A stretch of 64,000 nt of DNA from Tipula vernalis (taxonomy: Eukaryota > Arthropoda > Insecta > Diptera > Tipulidae), in assembly GCA_958295665.1 (NCBI GenBank), contig OY282558.1, forward strand, positions 331,177,106-331,241,105, given 5' to 3'. Shown here piece by piece: positions 1-9,647 of this stretch (positions within the stretch are counted from its first letter, which is position 1; every line of letters begins with the position of its first letter). A program made the position numbers and the translations under genes. Below the pieces are notes generated by a model. That model ran no database searches. It was not told where the DNA came from and saw nothing but the letters and a program-made list of their open reading frames with translations.

Positions 1-354
1 GGGTTGTTTAGGATTGTTTCTGATAACTTTTAAAAATACTAAAATCAGAAGGTGGCTCTAATTCATAATGGGCTTCAGTGCTTATTGTCGTCATTCCCTT
101 TTATCTGAAAATGTGTTTTAATTACAAGTGCTGGCGAGCTCGTTACTGTTGTGTGAATTTGCATCACTGATACATCAGGCACTGACACCAAACCAATATA
201 GCTCTGATATGGCAAATAATGATGTAAGTGTGTTTCTCCCCGAACAATTATCGAGAGACCATGATAACAACGAGTTGAGCTTAGTTAAATTCAAATATTG
301 CAAACTTTTTTAATTAGATAAGATATGATTTTCATTTTCATGCGTTATTCTTAA
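1..354. other. Left-edge sequence, nothing assignable
   Basis: Mixed AT-rich sequence. A 61-codon plus-strand open stretch at 128-313 begins just after an AG that could be an acceptor and has fairly even codon use, so it might be the last exon of an unknown plus-strand gene. It has no recognisable domain and no conserved motif, and I do not call it a gene. Confidence 0.3.
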
Positions 355-1045
355 CGTTCGATGTTGAAAGGCCGAATATCGGAAGGCCGAATGTCGAAAG
401 GCCGATCGCCGTAAGGTCGAATGGATCGGAAGGCCGAATGTCATATGGGCGAATGTGTCGAAAAGCCGAATGGCAAAGGCCGGATGGGTCGAAAGGGCGA
501 AAGTGTTGAAAGACCGAATGTTTAAAGGCCGAAAGGCCGCATGGATTGAAGAGCCGAACGTCTGGAAAGGCCGATTGGGTCGAAAAACCGAATTATCATT
601 AAATTTTCCTTCACTGAATTGATTGAAATAAATATTTAAAACCTTTGAATTTATTTCTTAATGTAAAATGATTTAAATAAATTGAAAATACGTAATCAAT
701 TTTTGTCAAAAAATTATTTATTTCTTTTTCTTTTTTTATTATAATTAATTAATTTGTAATTACATGTATGACAAAAAAACGTAAGAAGATTTTAATATTT
801 AAGGCGATTTACTATTGAACATTTTTATACAAAAATTTAGATAAAAATATAAATTTTGAAAATTTTCGTTCATAAAATGATGATAAATTAAAATCAATTT
901 CGACACAAACGGTCTTTCGACATTCGGCCTTTCGACACATTCGGCCTTTCGCAATTCGGCTTTCTGATATTCGGCCTTTTGGTCTTTCGACATTCGACCT
1001 TTCGACACATTCGGCCTTTCGACATTCGGCCTTTCAGCCCTATTC
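355..1045. mobile_element. Foldback-like element with GGCCGAA subrepeat arms
   Basis: The left arm (355-592) is an array of degenerate 14-17 bp units of the form GAAAGGCCGAATGTC. The right arm (899-1045) is the same unit in inverse orientation (GACATTCGGCCTTTC). They flank an AT-rich, non-repeated core at 595-898. Long inverted arms built of short tandem subrepeats around a unique core are the architecture of Foldback (FB) transposons. The unit GGCCGAA and the start of the core recur at 10930-11200, so this is a dispersed family rather than a local satellite. No transposase is encoded. Open frames across the arms are by-products of the roughly 15-bp periodicity. Confidence 0.6.
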
Positions 1046-2369
1046 CATTCTTAAAATGTAGAAAATTTAACGATTCACTCTATCTAATTGAACCAATCGG
1101 CAGTATTTAAAAATAGCAAGTATATTTTCATTACAAGTTCATAGCAAAAATTATGTAGGTAAAGTTTAAAAGAAATTGTTTATGACATAATTGTATACTT
1201 GGGGGAAGCCACCGTTCTTTCCGAATTTGTATTACAATCTAATATTTCATTTGTGTTAAAGGTATTGACTTCCGAGTAGATATTTCTTAATAAATGTAGA
1301 ACCAAAACAACAATTAGAAAAAGAAAATAACCCGTGACCCCAACTAGCATGGATTTGTAAAACGGATCTCTTATCGTTGTCACAATAACTTCGTTCGCTT
1401 TATAGTTATTTAAAACCGTAGATCACAGCAGCTCTACAAGGTTGTCACAGTTGTGGTTGTGGCTTGCAATTTTTTGAATTTGTTATAAATTGGTGGTGAA
1501 ACAGTATACTTTCCTTTTTTAACTTTCATACTTTTGATTTTGTGTAAGCAATTAACCGATTTACAACCATTTTTTGCCATTTTGGCGTTTTCGCAAAAGT
1601 TTTCTATTTGAATTGTCACTGATAATCAATGCATACATAATATGTACAAAAATATATTTGTGAAATCATTTTTTACACATTGCGTATTCTATACAAAACG
1701 ACAATGTGTTTTATTTATTACATAATTCTATATAGATATTGAGCGCAAACCAATTCAATCTAATGTTTGAAAACCCGGTTTTTTGAGACGTGTTGAGATT
1801 CTGGGCGTTTCCTTCGTTAATTGCGATTTTCACAATATACGTAAACCTGTTTTTATACGGCAGATACATTTCCATCGTGAAAAAATCGTTTAAAAAGAAC
1901 TAGAATAAACTGACCAGACGACCCACGCTGCGTGGGACACAATGCCGCTACAGTGTATTGTCCCATGAACAAATCCAACACACGAAGTGTGGGATAATTG
2001 CTACTTTCAGGGACAATTTCCCGCATTATCGAAACCATCAAAAAACCTTACACAAACGTAAAGTTTGTGCAATATTTCAGTGAAAACGATTAGGCTTCGG
2101 GGGGTTAATTCTCGTTCTATGAAAAAACCTAATGAAAAAAATGTTTCCATTTGGTTTCCATCAAGTCTTTTTCATTTATAACATTTCACACAACAACAAT
2201 AAGCGATTCTCGTTGTCCAAATGAAAAAAATCGTGAAAAACGCTAAATAAGTTGTTATTTTAGTAAGCCACACTGTAAACACAAATTTTATCGAGTTTCA
2301 TATATATTTCCGCTAGATGATACAGCAAATGGTGTAAATATTAGCTAAATAAATGATAAAGTAGATTTA
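1046..2369. other. Unassigned AT-rich stretch with short minus-strand ORFs
   Basis: Three open stretches lie on the minus strand: 2041-1853, 1619-1434 and 1383-1180. The 1434-1619 one is Lys-rich with cysteine pairs, and the 1180-1383 one holds a plausible membrane segment (hydrophobic run LFLIVVLVLHLL). None has a clear splice signal linking it to another or a domain I recognise. They lie downstream of the visible Tweety exons on the same strand but do not match the expected Tweety residues. Confidence 0.25.
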
Positions 2370-2564
2370 GTTAATCGCTGGTTGATTGCGTCCTTCTTGC
2401 AATAAAGCAACAACTTGTGCGGCTTTTTCTGGAGCAGTACGAGTATATCCATAATTTTGAGGCAACAACGAATGAAACTGGTAGAGATTTGTTTCAGGTT
2501 CAGGAAATTGTAGCACGTCAATTTTTTTCACCGAAACATCGTATTTTGGTACGATTGCTTTCAT
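2370..2564 (-). pseudogene. Possible Tc1-like transposase N-terminal scrap
   Basis: The minus-strand ORF ends in a stretch, EKAAQVVALLQEGRNQPAIN, that looks like the first helices of the helix-turn-helix that opens Tc1/mariner-family transposases. It stops right after this, so at most a fragment remains. The upstream 40 residues are not recognised. The match is by eye and weak; the ORF could be unrelated. Confidence 0.2.
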
Positions 2565-2867
2565 TTGAAAAGTACTATATAGATTTTAATAATAAAGGTG
2601 TCCTTGTGAAGATAAAATACTAAGCTGTCAAAAAAATTGTTTTACGAAAATCGGTTAAGCTTCGATTTAGAAATAAAAAATCGATTTAGTTGTTCGTGAG
2701 ACTAAAACTAATTTATAAGTAAATTTATTAAAAAAGTTTCAATTCATTTAAGAAAAATCTCTAAATAATTAGTTACATTTAGTTTTAATAAAAATTGGCC
2801 ATTTTAATAATTTATTTTATATTTTGACAGGCAAAGACGAAAACTGGTTTAACTCTCTATTTAAGCG

Positions 2868-3528
2868 TGTTCTATTGGCGTTAGCAAACTACTCACAAGT
2901 ATTTGTATCTACTCGCAACTACTAATGCTCAAGTGATGGTGTAGTTGGTTGAATTAGTTACGCATATTAACGACAGAGAGATTTCAGTTTAAAAAATTCT
3001 CATAGATGGCCTCTATACCAATTTTGGTTTTGTGAAACGTCATTTTTTAACCCTAATCCGACCAAGGTGTACCTTTTTGGCTCGTTTGATAAATGGATCG
3101 ATTTCCAAAATAATGTTAATTTAGTTATAAACTTGTATGTATTTTCTTTTGAAACATTGTCATACAACATACTTGACATCTACTCATTCTCTGCAAAAAT
3201 TTAGTAAATTATTTGATTAGAATTTGAATTTACTGACATAACAAAAATATGTTGGTTCGATTAGGTTTAAAAACGAAAAATTTTTGTTTATGTTTGTGAT
3301 ACGACGCACAATTGTTAAATCGTAAAGATATTTTAATTATTTTGTTGTTTAATGTTTTATTACTTATTATTATTAATTATTATTAATAGATCAACGTATT
3401 TTTTATTAAAATCTAGCAGTTTTATTTAAATTGAGGTTATGGTTTACTACTGTGACAAAAATCTGCGTTCCATTGAAAATCTACTCACAAGTATTTGGCA
3501 GTAGCAAAATGTTTCCAATGGAACACAG
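2868..3528. repeat. Possible decayed inverted-repeat element
   Basis: The motif TGTTCYATTGG followed by TACTCACAAGTATTTG occurs near 2868 and again, in inverse and partly palindromic form, near 3460-3528. This suggests a worn MITE of about 660 bp. The arms are short and interrupted. No ORF belongs to it. Confidence 0.3.
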
Positions 3529-4885
3529 TGAATATGTCAAAAACAATTTTTTATTAAGCTAATAATTAAAAAAAAATTTAAATTTTTTTTTGATTTATTT
3601 AATTCTCTTCGCGGAATTACCCAATATAATTTTTACTATAACTCGTAATGAAAATACGCTAACTATTTTTAAGTACAGGCGATTTTTCCAATTTTTGATT
3701 TTGGTTATTTTGTAGAAAATGTTACGTCTACACTCATACTGGTGTACTACTTCCGAGAGTTTAGTTGGTTTCTTGTTTTTTATTGTTTCGTTCATTCATA
3801 AAGTATTGGAGTGTTTTCAAGAATTCAGTCACTACGTAGTTGTTGCAGTCATTATTGCTGTCGGTACCAGAAATCGCAATCAATATTGCATTAATACAAG
3901 TGGTATAAAAAGACTATAAAAATGCTTTATGGCTGCACTCGCAAATTTTATTTTTAAACATCAAATTGCGAGTATTGTACTGCAGAAATAATATTTGAAC
4001 ACAATGCTGGAAAGTCTGCTCAGTCGACTGAATTCTTCAAAGCATTCTTGTTTACAGCTTTGCTTGGTAGTTTCTTTGCTTACTGCTCGTAATAAAACAA
4101 TAGAATCTTCGTTATTTCCTTCAAAATAATGTGCAACAAGGATTGGCATATAATTGAAGCGATATGTTGGCCTCTATCTGTATGGAACATATTAAAGATA
4201 CATATTAAACCCAAAGTGATCTGACTGAAAGTGTCCGAGTTAAATTGAATATGACTGAACTAAAAGTGGACTGAAAAGGTATGAGTTCGGTCAACTTAAA
4301 TTTGGTTGGTTGAGTCAGTTTTTTTATTGAGCTAAACATGTAACCTTTAATTTAGTTAGACTAACAAATTTTTTCATACTGTCAAATGGCAAAAGGTTTT
4401 CAAAAATTTAAGCAGTGATTATTAATTATTTTAAACACATTTTTAATAAATTAAATGTAGATTTAGAACGGAGTGACGCTTAAAATGACAATTCAGATGA
4501 AATAATAAAATTCCACGTAACCACCACCAACTCAGTCATGATTATCTATTTTGGTAGTTCGAATGCCATTTTAATATATGGACAGGAATATTCTTATTTT
4601 CTTTTTCTATAGCTTAATACACCGTATGCTAAAAGTATACCAATTTTCACTCAACAAATTTTTACTGTTGAATTAACAAATGAAAACTTTTCAATTTCGA
4701 GTCAAAGGAAATGTTAAGAAAATTAAAGGAAAAAAAAAATAAAAGATTTGGCAAAAAGTTTGTAAGGAATGTGGATGTGTGGACGATTGGAAATCTCTGA
4801 GATTGAAAACATTTCAGAAAATTCTTTCTTATGTAATAGTTAACGTTCCTTTCAAATTCAAATATAATCATTTCTATCTTCACTC
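3529..4885. other. No gene seen before gypsy element 1
   Basis: AT-rich sequence with short incidental ORFs. I looked here for the 5' LTR and primer binding site of the gypsy element that starts at 4886 and saw no repeat shared with the sequence after 9003. Nothing else is supported. Confidence 0.4.
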
Positions 4886-5872
4886 TTGATTTGTGCTGCC
4901 ACCACTTTGTCGGTGGTGGGTATTGTAAGAATAACGAAAAGAGAAAGAAAAATGTGTGAAGAACGATTATTAAAAAAGAGCAGCGAAGCTGAAAGGAACG
5001 TCAATAAAAGAGCAATAAAAATGAGTGATTTTAAAAAATTTACGCGACAACAATTGATTGAGGCTCTGAGCGAGCGTAGTATTGTTTTTTCATCGACGGC
5101 TACCGTGTCGCAATTGCGAAATTTGTTGGCTGAGCACGTGGTGCCAACCGAATATTCGGACGGTGATCATCGCGTTGATGGAAAAGGTGGTCAGGAGAGT
5201 GAGGATGAAATTTTTGTTCATTCTGAGCAAAACAGTGGGAGTTTGCTAATGTCACGTGAACAAATACATGGGGAAGTTGATGAAGACGATGAACTGAATA
5301 AAGCGCGAGTGGAGAAGCGGAATAAAATAATGATGTTACAACGAGAGTTGCGTGAGGGGTTAAAAATTCAACCAAAACGGTATGAATGTTAAGATATTGA
5401 GCATGCCATAGCTAAGTTTACAGGTGATGACACTTATCGTATTAAAAAGTGGATTGAAGATTTCGAGTGCGTTGTGGCACCATTGAATTGCGACGAGAAA
5501 TTTCGATTTCTTAGTGCACGCCGGTTATTGGATGGGACCGCAAAAATGTTTTTACAAACTGTGAAAGTTAAATCTTTGATGGATTTGAAAGAGAAGTTGT
5601 TGAAAGAATTCAATCGTGTTCATACTCGTCAAGAAATTTATCAGTTGCTAGGCGCCCGAAAATTGAAAACAGGTGAATCATTGCGGCGATATGTCATTGC
5701 CATGCAGGAGATCGCTGGTCCAGCGCAAGCGGATGACACTGACTTGATCGATTTTGTTATCAGGGGACTTCGGGATAATAGTGTTGCTGTTTCTGTGTTG
5801 TATACCGCCACTACAATAGAACAATTAAAAGCTCTTTTCCACGATATGAAATTATTAAAGCACAAACGCTAA
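4886..5872 (+). pseudogene. gag: gag (capsid region) of gypsy element 1
   Basis: The structural polyprotein of a retrotransposon, which forms the virus-like particle. The frame opens at 4886, runs to a UAA at 5390-5392, then continues in the same frame to 5872, so a single nonsense codon splits it. The first part is charged and Glu/Asp-rich; the second contains the helical capsid pattern (SARRLLDGTAKMFL, then a LRRYVIAMQEIA stretch) typical of gypsy gags. The frame is lost just before the zinc knuckles at 5956. The exact start is uncertain because several Met codons are available, including one near 5022. Confidence 0.7.
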
Positions 5873-5955
5873 CCAAATTGGTAACAACATCATCGTACAA
5901 TACTATCGCATCTTCTACTTCCGCAGCAAAAGTCTAGCCAAATAACCATAGATCG

Positions 5956-6729
5956 GTGCGATGCTACAATTGTTCTGCATACGGACACGTGACTAAAGAC
6001 TGCAACAAAGTCAAATGCGAACCAGGAACTTGTTTCAAGTGTGGATTAAACGGGCACCGCATTAAGGATTGCCCAACCAAAACAAATAAAGTTGCTCCTA
6101 TTGCTGAATTTGATGCTGACACCAGTGATCCAGAACAACAAGAGATGAATTCCGCTTTAGCTGCCGTACAATTGGTAAGTGTTGTTTTCCCTCACAGTGG
6201 CGGAGGAATTACAGATTTTAATAAGTTTTATTCATTACTTGATACGGGTAGTCCGGTTAGCTTCATCCATCGCTCTATTGTTCCGGATGATTTGTGTAGC
6301 TAAAAGCAAATTTACTCAAACTATCGTGGATTAGGTAACACCAAATTGTTTATTCACGGGAAAGTCCCGATTATTATCAAATTTTATCGAATCGTGAAAA
6401 CGATGCCTCTTTTGATTATTTCAGATGATGTATTGCCTGTGCCTATATTACTTGGTCGGGATTTTATGGATGCATTTGGCATTTTTTTGTCATTAAAACC
6501 GGACGATGTACCATCAAATATTGAATTAAACAAAAATTTTAATAAAACCGTTATTTTGAATAGAACTTATTTCTGTGTTTCTGATGCTACTATTGTAAAT
6601 GAGTCTTATTCCACTGAAAGTTGCTCGTCACGTTCTTTGATTGAAGTTCCGATCGTTTCCGCTAGTTTGACGGAGTTGCCATTAGTGTTGAATCGGATAT
6701 TTCCGCTATTGATATTAATACCAGATTGA
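5956..6729 (+). pseudogene. Nucleocapsid zinc knuckles and aspartic protease, gypsy element 1
   Basis: Two CX2CX4HX4C knuckles sit at the start (CYNCSAYGHVTKDC and CFKCGLNGHRIKDC), the RNA-binding signature of nucleocapsid. About 80 residues on, LLDTGSPVSFI is the active-site loop of the retropepsin (D-T-G form). The frame meets a UAG at 6301-6303 and continues in the same frame with the LLGRDFMDAFGI block that closes retroviral-type proteases, ending at 6729. All key residues seen are kept, but the stop within the protease makes this copy non-functional. Confidence 0.75.
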
Positions 6730-6936
6730 GTTCTTTACACCAGGACAGTTTACTTAGGTTTACTTATAATTGATGAAATTTATATGAAAAATGAACATAT
6801 ACCGTCTATCTGTCACGACTACAAAATGAAAATTAGATTAACCTCTGATGTGCCAATTCATTGCACATTTCGCGAGAAAAATGAAGCTAACCAAATCATT
6901 AATCGTGCTCGTTAAAAAAAAAGTGGTGAGACACGG

Positions 6937-7559
6937 ATGTGTGTCGACTATCGGGCATTAAATAAATTAACTATTCGCAACAATTACCCACTGTCGCTTA
7001 TTGAGGACTGCTTAGAATACTTGGAACGAAAAAAATACTTCACAGTACTTGATTTGTGCAGTGGTTTTCACCATGTCAAAATGGCAGAAGATTTAATTTG
7101 TCTATTTGAATATCTTGACATGCCGTTTGGACTTAAAAATGGTCCCAGTAACTTTCAACGGTTTATTTCCGGTGTTTTAAGAGAGTTTATTGAATCCGGA
7201 CTCATCATTGTTTATATGGATGACATTCTGATAGCAACTAGGACGATTCCGGAACATTTTGATTTGTTACAAAAAGTTTTGTGTAGAATTAGTGAATATC
7301 GTATGGAATTGAAATTATCAAAGTGCAAATTCTGTTTTACTGAGTTTTTGGGATATCTTGTAAATCGCGATGGCATACGACCAAGCAAAAGCCATATTGA
7401 AGCAATCCGTCATTACCCAGTGCCTACGAACGCCAAGCAGGTTCAATCTTGTTTGGGGCTTTTCTCATACTTTCGACGCTTCATTCCAATTTTTTCCAAA
7501 ATTGCCACACCACTTCTTGATTTAGTTAAACAAAATAACAACTGCCGATTCACCGATGA
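6937..7559 (+). pseudogene. pol: Reverse transcriptase of gypsy element 1
   Basis: The sequence carries the gypsy RT blocks in order: CVDYRALNKLTIRNNYPL (fingers), FTVLDLCSGFHHVKM with the first catalytic Asp, MPFGLKNGPSNFQR, and IIVYMDDILIA with the two catalytic Asp of YMDD. Then come FLGYLV and the connection FSYFRRFIPIFSKIATPL. The frame goes astray at about 7555, where the continuing sense frame is that of 7560-9002. The 210 bases before it (6727-6936) hold several stops where the RT N-terminus should be. The active site itself is intact although the gene is not. Confidence 0.85.
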
Positions 7560-9002
7560 ATGTATGCAAGCTTTACCATATTGCGAGATCAGTTGTCTTC
7601 TGCTCCGGTGCTTGCTTTATACAGTCCAGTACGCGAGACTGAGTTGGACTGCGGTGCTAGTGCTTTGGGATACGTTAGTGTATTGCTGCAAAAGCAGGAA
7701 GACGGAAAATTGCATCCAGTGGCATATTTTTCAAAGCGTACGACAGTCCCTGAATCTCAATACCACAGTTTCGAACTAGAAACCTTGGCGATCATTAATT
7801 CGTTGCGTCGTTTCCGGGTGTATTTAGAAGGAATCCCATTCCGAATTATTACTGATTGCAATTCGCTTACCATGACGTTAAGTAAGAGGAATGTTAATGC
7901 TCGTATTGCTCGTTGGGCCCTCGAGCTTGAGAATTATAATTATACAATCGAACATCGTAGTGGCGAACGAATGGGCCACGCCGATGCGCTTAGTCGTTGT
8001 TATTTAGTTGCTACCATTGGTGCTGATGATATTGACATGCAATTGCAAGCAACGCAGAATCGAGATTCGGATATTGTTTGTATCCGTGACCGCCTGGAAC
8101 ATAAATCATCCAAATTGTTTGAATTAAGTGACGGATTGGTTTATCGACGAGGCGTTTCCGGTAGATTATTGCTATACGTACCCAAGGAGATGGAGGACAA
8201 CGTCATTCGTCTGATTCATGAAAAAATTGGTCATTTGGGAGTGGCAAAGTGCGTTGATCAGCTTAAAATGCATTATTGGTTTCCCGAAATTAAGGAAAAA
8301 GTCGAAAAGTTCATTCGTAATTGTATTCGGTGTATTATGTATTCCACTCCGACTCGTATTAATGAGCGAAATTTGCACAATATTCCTAAAAAACCTATAC
8401 CGTTCGATACTATTCATATTGACCATTTTGGTCCTCTTCCGTCATTAATATCGAAGCGAAAGCATATTTTAGTTGTGGTGGATGCTTTCACTAAATATGT
8501 AAAATTGTATCCAGTAAATTCTACCAGTACAAAAGAAGTGTGTGCTGCTTTATGTAAATATTTTGAATATTATAGTCGTCCTAGACGCATCGTAAGGGAT
8601 CGGGATATTTGTGTCACATCTTTAGACTTCAATACCTTTTTATTAGATCGAAATATTGATCATGTGAAAGTTGCTGTTGCACCACCGCAAGCAAATGTTC
8701 AAGTTGAACGTGTTAATCGTGTTTTGAAATCAATATTAAGCAAATTAAGCAAACCGTTACAACATTCGAACTGGTCTAAAATGTTGACTCGTGTTGAATT
8801 TAGTATGAATAACTCAATTCATCAAACAACTAAACAGACCGCATCTCAATTATTATTTGGCGTTGTACAACGTGGTGAAGGAGTTGATTTGTTCTCAGAT
8901 CATTTGGCCGATAAAAACGATAGTCACCTGGATCGCGATTTGGAATTATCACGCAATAAGGCATCAATTGCTACTGAGGTTTCCCAGCAAGCAAACTTAT
9001 GA
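7560..9002 (+). pseudogene. pol: RNase H and integrase of gypsy element 1
   Basis: RNase H comes first (LDCGASALGYVSVLL, then FELETLAIINSLRRFRVYL and ITDCNSLT). Integrase follows: the HHCC zinc-binding region (HEKIGHLG...NCIRCIM), then the catalytic core with HIDHFGPLP, a second acidic residue in RDRDICVTS and the Glu in VERVNR, i.e. a D,D,E triad. In most relatives the second block reads SDRG, so RDRD is unusual. The frame is open for 480 codons to 9002, the best-preserved part of the element. It has no visible chromodomain or env. Confidence 0.8.
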
Positions 9003-9003
9003 T

Positions 9004-9434
9004 ATCATTTGTCAAAAAACAGACCCGCTAAGTGTTTTGGTGAGGACGAATTTTTTTAGCATTTTCTTTCAGTCGAAATTGAAAAATTTGCATTCGTCAG
9101 TAAATACTTTTTTTTTTTAATAACGGTTTACGCTTAGGAATTTTATCCTTAATATGTCTACACGCAACAAAACACAGCGTTACCAAAGAAAAGGAAAGAA
9201 ACATGAAAGGAATTATACCACGAGATTATAAGGGATTGATTTAAACGCTTACTCCGAAGGAAAAAAGAATTTTGTAATTTATTGGTTTTGGCAAATTTTT
9301 TTTCAAAGTTGTACCTCCTCCGATGTGGTAGCTCCGGCAAAAACCCTTCATTCAAAATTGGAATACCTACTTTTAGGGGTAGAGGATTTTGCTATTTTGC
9401 CATAAATTTCACTCTAATTATTTTTCTCACTTAC
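9004..9434. other. Post-gypsy spacer before Tweety exon 4
   Basis: AT-rich, with a poly-T run at about 9108-9118. No LTR, polypurine tract or coding sequence recognised. It lies in the intron downstream of Tweety exon 4. Confidence 0.4.
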
Positions 9435-9647
9435 CGTTAAGAATTCTGACATTGAAATTCCCATTAGCGGCCGTCTAATTTCGCCCACCGCATTTATTGT
9501 TTTTGAAACATTTGTATCGGCATCCTCTAGTGATGACAAAAGCAGCGATAATGCCGTCTGATTAACGACGCCTTCATCAAAAATATCTTTTAACTCGGAT
9601 AATTGACGTTTAATTTTAGCTACTAGTGTCGTCTCTAAGATGTTTGT
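9435..9647 (-). CDS. tty: Tweety exon 4
   Basis: 71 codons between a CAG acceptor and a GTAAGTG donor, phase 0 at both ends. It encodes extracellular-loop residues 137-207 with sequons NQT and NVS and the conserved RRPLMGIS block. It sits about 14.5 kb from exon 3. Confidence 0.88.

Larger units (their letters stand above)
4886..9003 (+). mobile_element. Ty3/gypsy retrotransposon 1, degenerate, LTRs not seen
   Basis: The domain order is gag, zinc knuckles, protease, reverse transcriptase, RNase H, integrase, all on the plus strand and in the Ty3/gypsy order. RNase H wording such as IARWALELENYNYTIEHR and GHADALSR suggests the mdg3/micropia-like side of the family, an inference from memory. 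The coding sequence is broken by at least two in-frame stops (5390, 6301), several stops at 6727-6936 and frame changes near 5870 and 7555, so it is dead. No env-like ORF follows integrase. I could not find a pair of direct repeats flanking it, so both ends are probably truncated or eroded. Confidence 0.85.

Noticed and set aside
128..313. Plus-strand ORF after an AG, possible last exon of an unknown gene
   Set aside because: No homologous domain, no upstream exon in the window and starts only at GTG; kept as unassigned sequence.
799..1008. Lys/Glu-rich ORF, and similar ORFs at 10870-11161
   Set aside because: They are translations of the GGCCGAA tandem units, open on both strands because of the repeat period.
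1180..1619. Pair of minus ORFs that could suggest an integrin alpha C-terminus (cysteine-pair region then a membrane helix)
   Set aside because: The conserved GFFKR motif after the helix is missing and no valid intron joins the two ORFs.
9003..9360. Possible env or 3' LTR after gypsy element 1
   Set aside because: No ORF with signal peptide or membrane anchor and no direct repeat with the 5' side.
1180..9434. Search for the remaining Tweety exons downstream of exon 4
   Set aside because: No block resembling the third and fourth membrane segments or the conserved cysteine loop was found on the minus strand; the gene most likely continues beyond position 1.
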